Positions 1 to 7,075 of a DNA stretch of 33,611 nucleotides are shown here, in pieces. This stretch comes from Clostridia bacterium. GTDB lineage: Bacteria; Bacillota; Clostridia; Christensenellales; Borkfalkiaceae. The stretch lies in assembly GCA_017626135.1 (NCBI GenBank), contig JAGAJI010000013.1:1-33611 (forward strand). Reading direction: 5' to 3'. The first letter of the stretch is position 1, and each line of letters begins with the position of its first letter. The notes beneath the pieces are model-generated. The model had not been told where the DNA came from, searched no databases, and was given only the letters and a program-made list of their open reading frames with translations. A program made the position numbers and the translations under genes.

Positions 1-642
1 CTCGGCAAAATGGGTGATGAGAATGACCGTGATCTTCTCCTCTTTGTTGAGCCTGCGGACGACGTCGATGACTTCCTTGCGCCCCTTGGGGTCGAGCATC
101 GCCGTCGATTCGTCCAAAATCATCACGCGCGGTTTGAGCGCGAGCACGCCCGCAATGGCGATACGCTGTTTCTGTCCGCCCGAAAGTCTCGTGGGGGTGG
201 CGTGGCGAAACTCCTCCATGCCCACCGCTTGCAGGGCAAATTGAATACGCTGACCGATTTCCTCGCGGGGAACGCCGATATTTTCGGGACCGAACGCCAC
301 GTCGTCTTCGACGATGGACGCCACCGTCTGGTTGTCGGGGTTCTGGAACACAATCCCCACTTGTCTACGAATATCAAACAGATTTTTCTCGTCGCGCGCG
401 TCCATGCCAAGCACGGTCACTTCGCCCGAAGTGGGCGTCAGCAAGCCGTTGGTCAGGCGCGCAAGGGTGGATTTTCCGCTCCCGTTGTGCCCCAGCACGG
501 CGACGAACTCCCCTTCCTCCACGGAAAAATCGACGCCGCGAAGAGCGAACTCGCCGTCCGAGGAAAACAAATCCTCGCTCGCGCCTTCCGACTTTTCCTC
601 GTCGTAAGAAAAGTATACGTTGTCAAATTTAATTACTTCCAT
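1..642 (-). CDS. ecfA: ECF transporter ATP-binding protein (EcfA-type), 3' end outside window
   Basis: ATPase subunit of an energy-coupling factor importer, which powers vitamin or metal uptake by substrate-binding S components through EcfT. The 214 visible codons begin MEVIKFDNVYFSYD and contain Walker A GHNGSGKST (about residues 59-67), the Q-loop FQNPDNQ, signature LSGGQKQR, Walker B VMILDEST and the switch histidine in ITHFAE at the window edge. FQNPDNQ and the length to the switch region are typical of EcfA1/EcfA2 rather than generic ABC ATPases. Being first after its promoter suggests EcfA1, with ecfA2 and ecfT probably beyond the left edge; this is inference. A stretch rich in Glu and Ser at about residues 15-32, before the conserved FALRGVDF strand, is longer than usual. 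The ATG at 642 lies just before the conserved first strand; its ribosome site is weak (GGAAGAG). Confidence 0.93.
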   Translation of the reverse strand, partial: MEVIKFDNVYFSYDEEKSEGASEDLFSSDGEFALRGVDFSVEEGEFVAVLGHNGSGKSTLARLTNGLLTPTSGEVTVLGMDARDEKNLFDIRRQVGIVFQNPDNQTVASIVEDDVAFGPENIGVPREEIGQRIQFALQAVGMEEFRHATPTRLSGGQKQRIAIAGVLALKPRVMILDESTAMLDPKGRKEVIDVVRRLNKEEKITVILITHFAE

Positions 643-654
643 CTTCTCTTCCGA

Positions 655-673
655 AAAGGAGCTACGCTCCTTT
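655..673 (-). promoter_or_regulatory. Hairpin in the ecfA leader enclosing a ribosome-site-like sequence
   Basis: Perfect 8-bp inverted repeat AAAGGAGC-TAC-GCTCCTTT in the roughly 95-base leader of the ECF ATPase gene. In the mRNA the 5' arm AAAGGAGC is the best Shine-Dalgarno-like sequence in the leader but lies about 25 bases before the ATG and is paired in the hairpin. No U-tract follows, so it is not an obvious terminator. Function unknown. Confidence 0.5.
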
Positions 674-742
674 CTCCAAATTACTCTGTATCTCTATTTA
701 CTCAACGTTTTCCAAATTTTTTCCTTTATCCCATACCTTATT

Positions 743-771
743 ATTATAGCAAATATTTTTGAATTTTACAA
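743..771 (-). promoter_or_regulatory. Sigma-A promoter for the ECF ATPase gene
   Basis: On the minus strand TTGTAA (766-771) and TATAAT (743-748) are separated by 17 bp. The predicted start at about 736 leaves a leader of about 95 bases before the ATG at 642. Confidence 0.7.
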
Positions 772-862
772 TGAAAATTGCGTGAAATTATGTGTTATTC
801 CGCAGAAAAATATACTTTCTTTTACTTTTTTTAAGTTTTTTCATTTTTTTCCGCTCATTTGC

Positions 863-891
863 TTGTCTTCTCCAAGAAAAAGTATTATTAT
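863..891 (+). promoter_or_regulatory. Sigma-A promoter for the YitT-family gene
   Basis: TTGTCT (863-868), 17 bp, TATTAT (886-891). The predicted start near 898 is followed by AGGAG at 909-913, seven bases before the ATG at 921. It is divergent from the ecfA promoter. Confidence 0.6.
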
Positions 892-920
892 AGTATCGAT
901 CTTTTTTCAGGAGAACGCAT

Positions 921-1928
921 ATGCTTGACGCAAAAGATAAAAAAGTAGCAAAGCAAGGCACCATGTCCGCGTTGAAGGGGCAAAATGCAAAGACGATCGC
1001 CATGGATATTTTCGTGTGTTTCCTCTCGGCGCTCCTCGTCTCTTCGTCCCTGTATTTCTTTTCCAACTACAATCAATTCGCACCGGGCGGCGTGACCGGG
1101 TGCGCGTCCATTCTCGCCTCCCTCATCGCCCGAACGTCAGACGACGTGACCTTATATATGAGTATTTTGATGTTCGCCTTCAACTTGCCCATCTTTACTC
1201 TGGTCGCGATTTTTTGCAGCCGCAAAACGGGCGTCATGCTCATCGTTTACCTGCTCTTTCAGTCGGGACTTTTGATGTTGTTCAAATACCTGCATACCAC
1301 ATTCGATATTCCTTACTACGCGGCGTTCCCCTCCGACACTCCCATGTACATAGAAGGGAACAACGTCGTATTCGCCGCCATCGGCGTGGGCGTCATTTCG
1401 GGGCTTGGGTTCTCCCTCATGCTCCGCAGGTTCGGTGCCTCGGGCGGCACGTACGCCATCTCTGCGCTCATCAAACGCTTCAAACCCGAAAAGAATATCG
1501 CCTGGCTTGCCTTTGCGCTCGACTCCTCCGTCGTCGTGCTCGCCTTCTTCGTGTACGGCGCGAGCATCAACTCCGTCATCTCCACCCTCTCCAACATTTT
1601 CATCTCCAACCTCGTGGTGGACTACCTTTTGCAAGGGCTTCGGAACGGCTATAAATTCGAAGTCATCACCGATCGTCCCGACGAGCTTGCAGACCTCATG
1701 ATGACGAGACTGCACCGCGGCGTGACGCTCTTGCACGCGGAAGGTATGTATACGCACACGGACAAAGCCATTCTCATTTGCATTATCAGAAAACGCCAGA
1801 TCGGGGAATTTTTGAAACTGTTAAAAGACCACGGCGCAACCTTCTCTTTCTCCTGCAAAGTCAACGAGGTATACGGGAAGTTCGATAGCTACGTGGAAAA
1901 CGAGAAACCCCTGTTCGGCGGACTTTGA
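921..1928 (+). CDS. YitT family membrane protein (DUF161 + DUF2179)
   Basis: Integral membrane protein of 335 residues of the YitT family, widespread in Bacillota and of unsettled function. After a basic N-terminus (about 25 residues) come hydrophobic segments at about 28-47, 60-80, 90-118, 140-165 and 190-225, with the family motif FAPGGVTGCASILASL after the first, and a second glycine-rich segment near LRRFGASGGTYAISALI. The last 85 residues form the cytosolic DUF2179 domain, beginning with YKFEVITDRPDELADLMM and containing RGVTLLHAEGMYTHTDKAILICIIRKRQ, a GlnB-like fold by family knowledge. The ATG at 921 has AGGAG seven bases upstream. It appears monocistronic, because the next gene has its own promoter. 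Length and domain order are normal for the family. Confidence 0.93.
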   Translation: MLDAKDKKVAKQGTMSALKGQNAKTIAMDIFVCFLSALLVSSSLYFFSNYNQFAPGGVTGCASILASLIARTSDDVTLYMSILMFAFNLPIFTLVAIFCSRKTGVMLIVYLLFQSGLLMLFKYLHTTFDIPYYAAFPSDTPMYIEGNNVVFAAIGVGVISGLGFSLMLRRFGASGGTYAISALIKRFKPEKNIAWLAFALDSSVVVLAFFVYGASINSVISTLSNIFISNLVVDYLLQGLRNGYKFEVITDRPDELADLMMTRLHRGVTLLHAEGMYTHTDKAILICIIRKRQIGEFLKLLKDHGATFSFSCKVNEVYGKFDSYVENEKPLFGGL

Positions 1929-1958
1929 TGATTTTATAAAAATATAAGCCGAATCAAC

Positions 1959-1987
1959 TTGATTTTTTCATTCGTTTGCATTATAAT
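1959..1987 (+). promoter_or_regulatory. Sigma-A promoter giving a probable leaderless transcript
   Basis: TTGATT (1959-1964), 17 bp, perfect TATAAT (1982-1987). The usual start, seven bases after the -10 box, is base 1994, which is the A of the SDR start codon. No Shine-Dalgarno sequence fits between the -10 box and the ATG. Confidence 0.8.
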
Positions 1988-1993
1988 AGAGTT

Positions 1994-2806
1994 ATGAAGA
2001 ACTGGTTATACGAAAAAACCGTCGTTCTCACGGGCGCTTCGGGCGGCATCGGCAGAGAACTGACGAAAATTTTAATCAACAACTACGGCGCAACCGTCAT
2101 CGGGATCGGACGGAGCGAGGAAAAGATGAAAGCGCTGTCCGAGGAGCTCGGCGAAAACGCAAGTCGCTTTTCCTACCGTTTATTCGATATCGCCAAGCAG
2201 GAAAACTGGGAGGACTTCGCCGCCGACCTTGCAAGAGAGGGGATTTACCCCCTGCTTTTGATCAATAACGCGGGCGCGTTCCCCACCTTTCGCAGGGTGG
2301 AAGACACCCCCGTAGAAACGATAGAAAATATCTTAAAAATCAATTACGTGGCTACCATGTACGCGACGAACGCGCTTTCCGCGTTGTATAAACATATCTC
2401 CGTCGTCAATATATGTTCCTCATCGGCGCTCTGTTCCGTTGTCGGAACCGCGCCCTATTCGGCGAGCAAGGCGGCGCTCAAAGCGTATACGGAAGTCCTG
2501 CAAATGGAAGATAGGAAACGCTATATCGGTATTTTCTACCCGGGCACGACGAAGACGGACTTGTTCCGAAACGATAAAAACACCGAAAACAGTGCCCTCG
2601 ATATCGTGGCGATGCACGCCTCCAAAATGGCGAAAAAGATTGCGAAAAAGATTCTCAAAAAGCGCAAGCGCGCCGTGCTCGGCTGGGACGCAAAGGCGAT
2701 GAATCTGGTGGCGAAAATCGCGCCCGTGAAGGGACTTGCCCTGATTGCGTGGGTCATGCGAATCTCCAAATCCAAAGTATTCACGAATGTATTTAACGAC
2801 GAATAA
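1994..2806 (+). CDS. SDR family NAD(P)-dependent oxidoreductase
   Basis: Classical short-chain dehydrogenase/reductase of 270 residues. The cofactor motif TGASGGIG is at residues 13-20, the NNAG motif at 91-94, the catalytic serine in CSSSA at about 142-144 and the catalytic YSASK with Tyr155 and Lys159. The C-terminus has a basic stretch (KMAKKIAKKILKKRKR) and a hydrophobic segment, as in the DltE/YqjQ-like membrane-associated group. The substrate cannot be read from the sequence. An in-frame TTG at 1976 lies before the -10 box and cannot be the start; the ATG at 1994 coincides with the predicted transcription start, so translation is probably leaderless. The formate/nitrite channel gene follows after 13 bp and is probably co-transcribed. 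Confidence 0.9.
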   Translation: MKNWLYEKTVVLTGASGGIGRELTKILINNYGATVIGIGRSEEKMKALSEELGENASRFSYRLFDIAKQENWEDFAADLAREGIYPLLLINNAGAFPTFRRVEDTPVETIENILKINYVATMYATNALSALYKHISVVNICSSSALCSVVGTAPYSASKAALKAYTEVLQMEDRKRYIGIFYPGTTKTDLFRNDKNTENSALDIVAMHASKMAKKIAKKILKKRKRAVLGWDAKAMNLVAKIAPVKGLALIAWVMRISKSKVFTNVFNDE

Positions 2807-2819
2807 AAAGGTTATCACC

Positions 2820-3563
2820 ATGGATATTATGAAAAAACTGCATTTACAAAAAATCCGCAAGACGGACATTCTCGTCTTTGTGTTGCTCGCCGTGTGCGCC
2901 GGCGTCATGATCGGCATTGCGGCAACGGCGTCTTTGCTCGCACAGAGTTTATACGAAAGCTGGGGAAAAATCATCGGCGCAATCCTCTTTTCCCTCGGCA
3001 TTTACGCCATCGTCACCTTTGAAATGAAACTGTTCACGGGCATGGTGGCGGACATTCCCAAGATGCCCAAGGAAAATTACTGGACTTTGCCCGTCTGCTT
3101 TCTCGGGAATGCGCTCGGCGTAGGGCTCATCGCCCTCGTCGTATCCGTCTCTCCCGTTGCGGAATCCACGATGGCGCTTGGCGCGTCCGTCATTGAGAAT
3201 AAACTCAACGCGGAAAACTGGGCGCTCGGTTCGCTCAGCTCGGCGATCCTTTGCGGCATGATGATCACCCTTTCCGTGTGGTCGGTGAACTACGCCCCCA
3301 AAAAGGGGTTGAGCGCCACCGTCGGCGTCATGTTCCCCATCATCTTCTTCGCATTCTGCGGGTTTGACCACTCCGTCGCGAATATGCTGTATTTCTACTA
3401 CCTTGGGGAAGTGTCCTGGCACGTCGTGGGCTATATCGCCCTGTCCATCTTAGGCAATATCATCGGCGGTATCACCCTGCCTCTGATCGTCAAACTTCGG
3501 GAATTTTCCATCAACCGAAAGCTCCCCGAGGAAAACGAGAACGAAACGCAACAAGCCGCGTAA
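2820..3563 (+). CDS. Formate/nitrite transporter family protein (FocA/NirC-like)
   Basis: Membrane channel of the FNT family, 247 residues with six hydrophobic segments, normally a pentamer that passes formate, nitrite or hydrosulfide. Family signatures are TFEMKLFTGM after the second helix, NALGVGLIAL, the loop FCGFDHSVANM and WHVVGYIALSILGNIIGG near the C-terminus. The ATG at 2820 has AAGG eight bases upstream; an in-frame upstream start at 2745 overlaps the previous gene and lacks a ribosome site. With PFOR elsewhere in the window and no formate lyase in view, the substrate is open. It shares the promoter of the preceding SDR and ends 11 bp before a strong terminator. The pairing with an SDR has no obvious meaning to me. 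Confidence 0.9.
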   Translation: MDIMKKLHLQKIRKTDILVFVLLAVCAGVMIGIAATASLLAQSLYESWGKIIGAILFSLGIYAIVTFEMKLFTGMVADIPKMPKENYWTLPVCFLGNALGVGLIALVVSVSPVAESTMALGASVIENKLNAENWALGSLSSAILCGMMITLSVWSVNYAPKKGLSATVGVMFPIIFFAFCGFDHSVANMLYFYYLGEVSWHVVGYIALSILGNIIGGITLPLIVKLREFSINRKLPEENENETQQAA

Positions 3564-3574
3564 ATATAACGACG

Positions 3575-3607
3575 ACACCCGTTGGCAAACGCCAACGGGT
3601 GTTTTTT
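3575..3607 (+). terminator. Rho-independent terminator of the SDR-FNT operon
   Basis: Perfect 12-bp stem ACACCCGTTGGC / GCCAACGGGTGT with loop AAAC, followed directly by a run of T. It lies 11 bp after the FNT stop codon. Confidence 0.92.
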
Positions 3608-3608
3608 T

Positions 3609-3636
3609 CGCCGCCCTGCCTTTCGGCAGGGCGGCG
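3609..3636 (-). terminator. GC-rich hairpin after the ferritin-like gene, no U-tract
   Basis: Perfect 12-bp stem CGCCGCCCTGCC / GGCAGGGCGGCG. Read on the minus strand, downstream of the gene ending at 3644, the loop is GAAA, a stable GNRA tetraloop, but the next bases are A rather than U. It could act as an mRNA 3'-end stabiliser or a non-canonical terminator. It abuts the T-run of the convergent terminator. Confidence 0.5.
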
Positions 3637-3643
3637 ACGTACA

Positions 3644-4924
3644 CTATTTCTTGTTGCAGGTAAACTCGGTCGACTTCGCGGCGTTCGGTTCTCTGCCCAC
3701 TTCCGTATTATCCTCGCGGCGATTGCGCAGCTCGGGCACGGGCGAGGGCGCAACCTGAAAGCGATAATCCGCACCCCTTCTGCGAATAAACTCCTCGATG
3801 ACGTTATGCGAAGGCACGATCTCCGTCGTGGAATTGATCTGCGCCTGAATACGGAAGAACTCGCTATCGACAGGCAGGCTTTCCACCCGCACGTACTCCT
3901 CTTTCTTCGAAGTGAACTGCACGGTATTCCCCAAAACATTGCGCACGTACTCAATATTCTCGTGCAGAGAAATGGGCGCAGGGAAGTCTCCGCAGGGAAT
4001 CACTTCCTGCCACTCCTTCCCCTCATATTTTTTCAAAAGCTCCGCCGCCTTGTGCAGATGATTGATTTCCATCTCCAGATTCTCCTCCCAGAGGGATTTG
4101 ACGTAGCGGTCGGTCTCCGTCACGTAGCACGACCAGTACAGATAACATTCGCAATACTCGTGCCAAAGGAGCATTTCAAGCCACGTGGCGTTGGGATCCA
4201 TGAGGGACTCGTACTGCGTGACGTGTTCCTCCTCCACCAAGGCAATTTCCTGATAGAGCTTCCGCCCCATCTCCGAGCAGGCAAACGGCGTGACGTTCAT
4301 ATAATAATTCATCGTCTGCTGTTCCGCCGCCGTAATGATCATCGTGGAAAGCACCGTCTGCACGTCCGATTTTTTGGCGTTGATACCGCGTTTCACGTTG
4401 TCCTTGGGGAAGCGCAGATGGGAAATGGTCGGGCGACCGGGCATAATTTCCGTATACCGTCCCACCAACCACTCGGCGGCGACGCCTTGCTCCATTTCGA
4501 GCAAATTCGCATAGCGATACAGATGATCGAAATCCTCCAACAGGGCGAAATCAAGCGCCCGTTTCACGTCGCAATCGACTTCCCGTTTTGCAAGCTCGGC
4601 AGTCAGATCGACGGCGAGTTGCTCGTAGCCGATCGTATGCTCCAACACCGTTTCGTTGGCGGGTTTTAATAGACCGATTTTGAGCTGCTGTTGCTTTTCC
4701 TGATACCGCGCAAGCGCTAAATCTCGCCGCAGATCGTTGTCGTCTACGTGGCGGGCGAATTGATGAGAAAACCAGTTCGCCTCGAATTCCGTGCCGTTCA
4801 TCAAGATGATACGGGTTTTGGTATACGGGTCGACTTCGCGCTTGTCGTAGGCTTTGGGATAGAGTTCCTTCCAGTTTTGCAAGGTGTTCTCGATCCGTCC
4901 GGGTTTTTCTAAAAATGGATTCAT
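3644..4924 (-). CDS. Ferritin-like (possible di-iron) protein of unknown function
   Basis: A 426-residue soluble, helix-rich protein without a signal peptide that I do not recognise as a named enzyme. It carries several acidic/histidine pairs of the kind that bind two metals in four-helix ferritin-like bundles: ETVLEH (E95/H96), LLEDFDH (E130/H134), VEEEH (E231/H234), WHEY (E256) and MEINHLH (E286/H289). The helices between them are long and amphipathic. A cluster of Cys, Tyr and Trp (EYCECYLYWSCY) lies in the third bundle helix. The C-terminal 100 residues look less ordered and end in a polar tail. The start has AAAAGGAG eight bases upstream. It is transcribed alone. A role in oxygen or peroxide handling is plausible for an anaerobe but is inference. 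The metal ligands are assigned by pattern only. Confidence 0.5.
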   Translation of the reverse strand: MNPFLEKPGRIENTLQNWKELYPKAYDKREVDPYTKTRIILMNGTEFEANWFSHQFARHVDDNDLRRDLALARYQEKQQQLKIGLLKPANETVLEHTIGYEQLAVDLTAELAKREVDCDVKRALDFALLEDFDHLYRYANLLEMEQGVAAEWLVGRYTEIMPGRPTISHLRFPKDNVKRGINAKKSDVQTVLSTMIITAAEQQTMNYYMNVTPFACSEMGRKLYQEIALVEEEHVTQYESLMDPNATWLEMLLWHEYCECYLYWSCYVTETDRYVKSLWEENLEMEINHLHKAAELLKKYEGKEWQEVIPCGDFPAPISLHENIEYVRNVLGNTVQFTSKKEEYVRVESLPVDSEFFRIQAQINSTTEIVPSHNVIEEFIRRRGADYRFQVAPSPVPELRNRREDNTEVGREPNAAKSTEFTCNKK

Positions 4925-4941
4925 GGGCTTTACTCCTTTTC

Positions 4942-4959
4942 GCCAACTTTACGGTTGGC
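4942..4959 (-). promoter_or_regulatory. Small inverted repeat in the leader of the ferritin-like gene
   Basis: GCCAAC-TTTACG-GTTGGC, a 6-bp stem about 17 bases upstream of the ATG and next to the ribosome site. It may be a small leader hairpin or an operator. I found no convincing promoter for this gene in the 140-bp gap. Confidence 0.35.
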
Positions 4960-5004
4960 AAACGTTTTCTCTTTTATGGTATGCCCCAAAACCCGTTTTT
5001 GTAT

Positions 5005-5047
5005 ACAAAAAATAAGACCCGCAAACCAAAACGTTTGAGAGTCTTAT
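5005..5047 (-). terminator. Terminator of the TetR-controlled operon
   Basis: Read on the minus strand: ATAAGAC, three bases, CAAAC, loop, GTTTG, three bases, GTCTTAT, then six T. The two stacked stems with an internal loop lie 17 bp after the stop of the last operon gene. Confidence 0.85.
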
Positions 5048-5064
5048 CCGTTTGGAAAACGTTT

Positions 5065-5715
5065 TTATACCGTACCGAAAAGCACGGAGCGAAGGAGCGT
5101 CGCCGTCTTTTCTTCGCCGAGCTCCTCTTTGAGCACGTCCGTCGCCGCGCCGCCGTGGGAGAGCAAGCCTTCCACGTAGTAGGCAGTCTTTTTTACCTTC
5201 TCTTCACGCGCACAGGAAGGCGCGTCCATCTGTAAGTATGCTTGCAGATATTCCTCGACGAAGGCATCGAAATTATGCTTTTCCTTCCCCCTTTTCGCGA
5301 TGGACTGCGGCAAACGGATATCGTCGTACCAGTATTCTTTCGCCCCGTCTTTGAGGACGCGTTCAGGCAGACGGGCGTACTTTTGCTTGACCGTTTCCAC
5401 TTTGGAAACGTCCGTGATCGGTTGTACGCAGGTATCGTATAACTCCATGATCAAGGTATCGTTCCCCATCGCGTAGATGCGATCGTACGAAAGCAGCGGC
5501 AAATCTTTTTGCTCGGGACAAATCACGAGGGTGTCCATTTTTATGAGCCCGAAAAAGCCCTTCGCCGTCATCACGGACACGTGCCCGAGCCCCTCCGCGG
5601 CGTACGCGAAACAGGAAAAGGTCATGCCCCTTGCCTGAAAACGAGCAAATTCTCCCACGCTTTTTTCCGTCAAAGGATAACGCTTTGCGATTTCTTCGAT
5701 GATTTTTTCGACCAT
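5065..5715 (-). CDS. HY2-like (ferredoxin-dependent bilin reductase-like) protein
   Basis: Soluble protein of 216 residues, last gene of the TetR-controlled operon, four bases after the preceding membrane-protein gene with GGAG inside that gene's end. The pattern resembles ferredoxin-dependent bilin reductases and red chlorophyll catabolite reductase. A central strand pair has DLPLLSYDR (71-79) followed by a conserved aspartate-ended strand DTLIMELYDT, and the C-terminus reads YYVEGLLSHGGAATDVLKEELG then LLRSVLFG, matching the end of FDBR proteins, where a Tyr-containing helix, GPA-like turn, FG and LF recur. By family knowledge such enzymes reduce linear tetrapyrroles with electrons from ferredoxin and no cofactor. 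Catalytic residues cannot be assigned by eye, the similarity is distant, and a different substrate is possible. The protein is slightly shorter than typical FDBRs (about 230-260). Confidence 0.5.
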   Translation of the reverse strand: MVEKIIEEIAKRYPLTEKSVGEFARFQARGMTFSCFAYAAEGLGHVSVMTAKGFFGLIKMDTLVICPEQKDLPLLSYDRIYAMGNDTLIMELYDTCVQPITDVSKVETVKQKYARLPERVLKDGAKEYWYDDIRLPQSIAKRGKEKHNFDAFVEEYLQAYLQMDAPSCAREEKVKKTAYYVEGLLSHGGAATDVLKEELGEEKTATLLRSVLFGTV

Positions 5716-5719
5716 TTGA

Positions 5720-6331
5720 TTATAGCTCCAGTTTGGAAAGTCCCGCTTTTCTCAAACACAAGGCACCCGCAAGGAAACAGCCCTGCCCGACGATATTGAC
5801 GCTTTGCGCGATCCAGTTCATCGCCGCCTCGGCAAAGTCCTGCGAGGAGAGATATCCCATACAAAGCGAGCACAGGAAGGACACGATGAAAAGCACCATC
5901 ACCCGATTCTTTTTGAGTTTTTTGCAAAGAATACAAAATACCGTATCCATAACGCCGAGCCCCGCCACCATCAAGCCGACGAACACGAACGTGCCCGTGA
6001 AGAGCGCGGGCGCCGCCGTACTTAACGCCACTTTCTTTTTCGGAACGAGCATGAGCAACATACCCATACCCGCAAATAAAAATCCGAGGGATTGCACCGG
6101 GAAAAAGATTGCGCTCAGGGGTTGAAAATCGCAAACGTTCGCCGCATAGAGCAACTTATACGTCGCTTTCAACGCCCCCGCGCAGGTGACGTCGATCACG
6201 CCCGTTGCGAACAGCGCAAACGCCGCCGCACTCATTTTGTTATGGAAGGCGCGGAGAAAAATAATCGCCGCAATTGCAAAGCAGACGACGGGGATATAAT
6301 CCGTCAACGCCATAGGAATTGAAAAATCCAT
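5720..6331 (-). CDS. Small integral membrane protein, unknown family
   Basis: Protein of 203 residues with about six hydrophobic helices, at roughly 10-25, 33-53, 71-94, 105-130, 142-160 and 170-192, joined by short basic loops (MLVPKKKVAL, ILCKKLKKNR). I do not recognise a named family; the even spacing suggests an internal duplication of three helices or a YhhN-like fold, which is only a guess. AAGGAG lies seven bases before the ATG. It sits sixth in the TetR-controlled operon, 30 bp after the restored end of the hydrolase and 4 bp before the HY2-like gene, so a membrane partner or transporter for the operon's product is a reasonable inference. Several cysteines (IDVTCAGAL, VFCILCKKL, FLCSLCMG) lie in or near the helices. 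Confidence 0.7.
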   Translation of the reverse strand: MDFSIPMALTDYIPVVCFAIAAIIFLRAFHNKMSAAAFALFATGVIDVTCAGALKATYKLLYAANVCDFQPLSAIFFPVQSLGFLFAGMGMLLMLVPKKKVALSTAAPALFTGTFVFVGLMVAGLGVMDTVFCILCKKLKKNRVMVLFIVSFLCSLCMGYLSSQDFAEAAMNWIAQSVNIVGQGCFLAGALCLRKAGLSKLEL

Positions 6332-6482
6332 ACTAATTCTCCTTATCTTTCTGTAAACCCTTTATTTGTGGAAGATAAATTTTATCGTTTCATCGATGGC
6401 AATCGTTTGCTGTTCCGTCCTCGAAATGGTTGCGGACGCGTCGCCTTTTTGCTCGCCGTAGTCGCCGAATTGCGCGTGATTG

Positions 6483-6489
6483 CCCCCCC
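6483..6489 (-). repeat. Homopolymer run (7 G in the coding strand) at the frameshift
   Basis: Seven C on the plus strand, seven G in the hydrolase coding strand. Six G give the conserved GGNHAQFGDYG reading; seven do not. It is a possible slippage site. Confidence 0.9.
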
Positions 6490-6814
6490 TCGATGACCAC
6501 GACGTTTTCGGTGTAGTCAATCTTCTCGGCAACGCTCGTATTCAACGAGCCGTAGACCGTCAACGTCCTTTCCAAGGGGAAATCTCCGTTCGGGTAAGCG
6601 CCGTACAAAATCAAGCCCTCGATCGTCTCGGCATGAGCGGACGCGTAGCTCGACGCCATCGCTCCCCCTAAGGAATGTCCTGCGATATACCAACGTTTCA
6701 CGTCGGGATTGCGCGCAATAATGTCACCTGCAATATTCATTCCAAAGAAGGCAAGATGAAACGGCATCTCTACCAAATAGCAACTCAAACCCGCCTCGCA
6801 AAGACCGTTCATAA

Positions 6815-6833
6815 GGGGCAGGTATGCGTTGAA
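6815..6833 (-). repeat. Interspersed 19-mer, copy A (exact, inside the hydrolase gene)
   Basis: Exact copy of TTCAACGCATACCTGCCCC on the minus strand, read in frame as FNAYLP in the alpha/beta hydrolase. See the finding on the recurring word. Confidence 0.9.
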
Positions 6834-7075
6834 CTCCACTTTTGCCCCCGGATAGAAGATGAGCGCCGTATCCGAATTTTCCTTGGAGGAGAGCAAATAT
6901 CCCTCCTCCGTTCTGTGCACGTGCTCCTCTTTGGCAACGACAAGCGCCGTTTCGTCCGCGCGATAATAATCGGAAACGTACAGAAAGAATGCTCCCGTAC
7001 AACCAAAGACGACCGCCATTACGGCGCATACGGCAACGGTTATTTTACGCCATATTGATTTTTGGGTAGCCATGT

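Larger units (their letters stand above)
6362..7073 (-). pseudogene. Alpha/beta hydrolase, frameshifted in a 7-G tract
   Basis: The open frame starts at 7073 and has an N-terminal membrane anchor (about 10-33), an oxyanion segment LIFYPGAKVEFNAY and the nucleophile elbow GHSLGG with Ser134. At ENVVVIEGG the gene enters a run of seven G (6483-6489) and reads on out of frame to a stop at 6390, losing the catalytic histidine. Deleting one G restores IEGGNHAQFGDYGEQKGD, exactly the conserved His motif of this hydrolase family, and the frame then runs to TAA at 6362-6364, giving 236 residues. So this is a sequencing error in a homopolymer, a phase-variable gene or a recent pseudogene. An intact product would be a membrane-anchored hydrolase facing outward. 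The start is two bases after the upstream stop, so it is translationally coupled. Confidence 0.85.

Noticed and set aside
10-762. Long + frame opposite the ECF ATPase
   Set aside because: The minus strand encodes a clear ABC ATPase with all motifs; the plus frame is its shadow.
3599-4669. 356-codon + frame
   Set aside because: Antisense shadow of the ferritin-like gene, which has the ribosome site and sensible composition.
4958-5063. Three AAACGTTT-like words as possible cre/CcpA operators
   Set aside because: Spacing does not fit the cre consensus, and one is part of the terminator stem.
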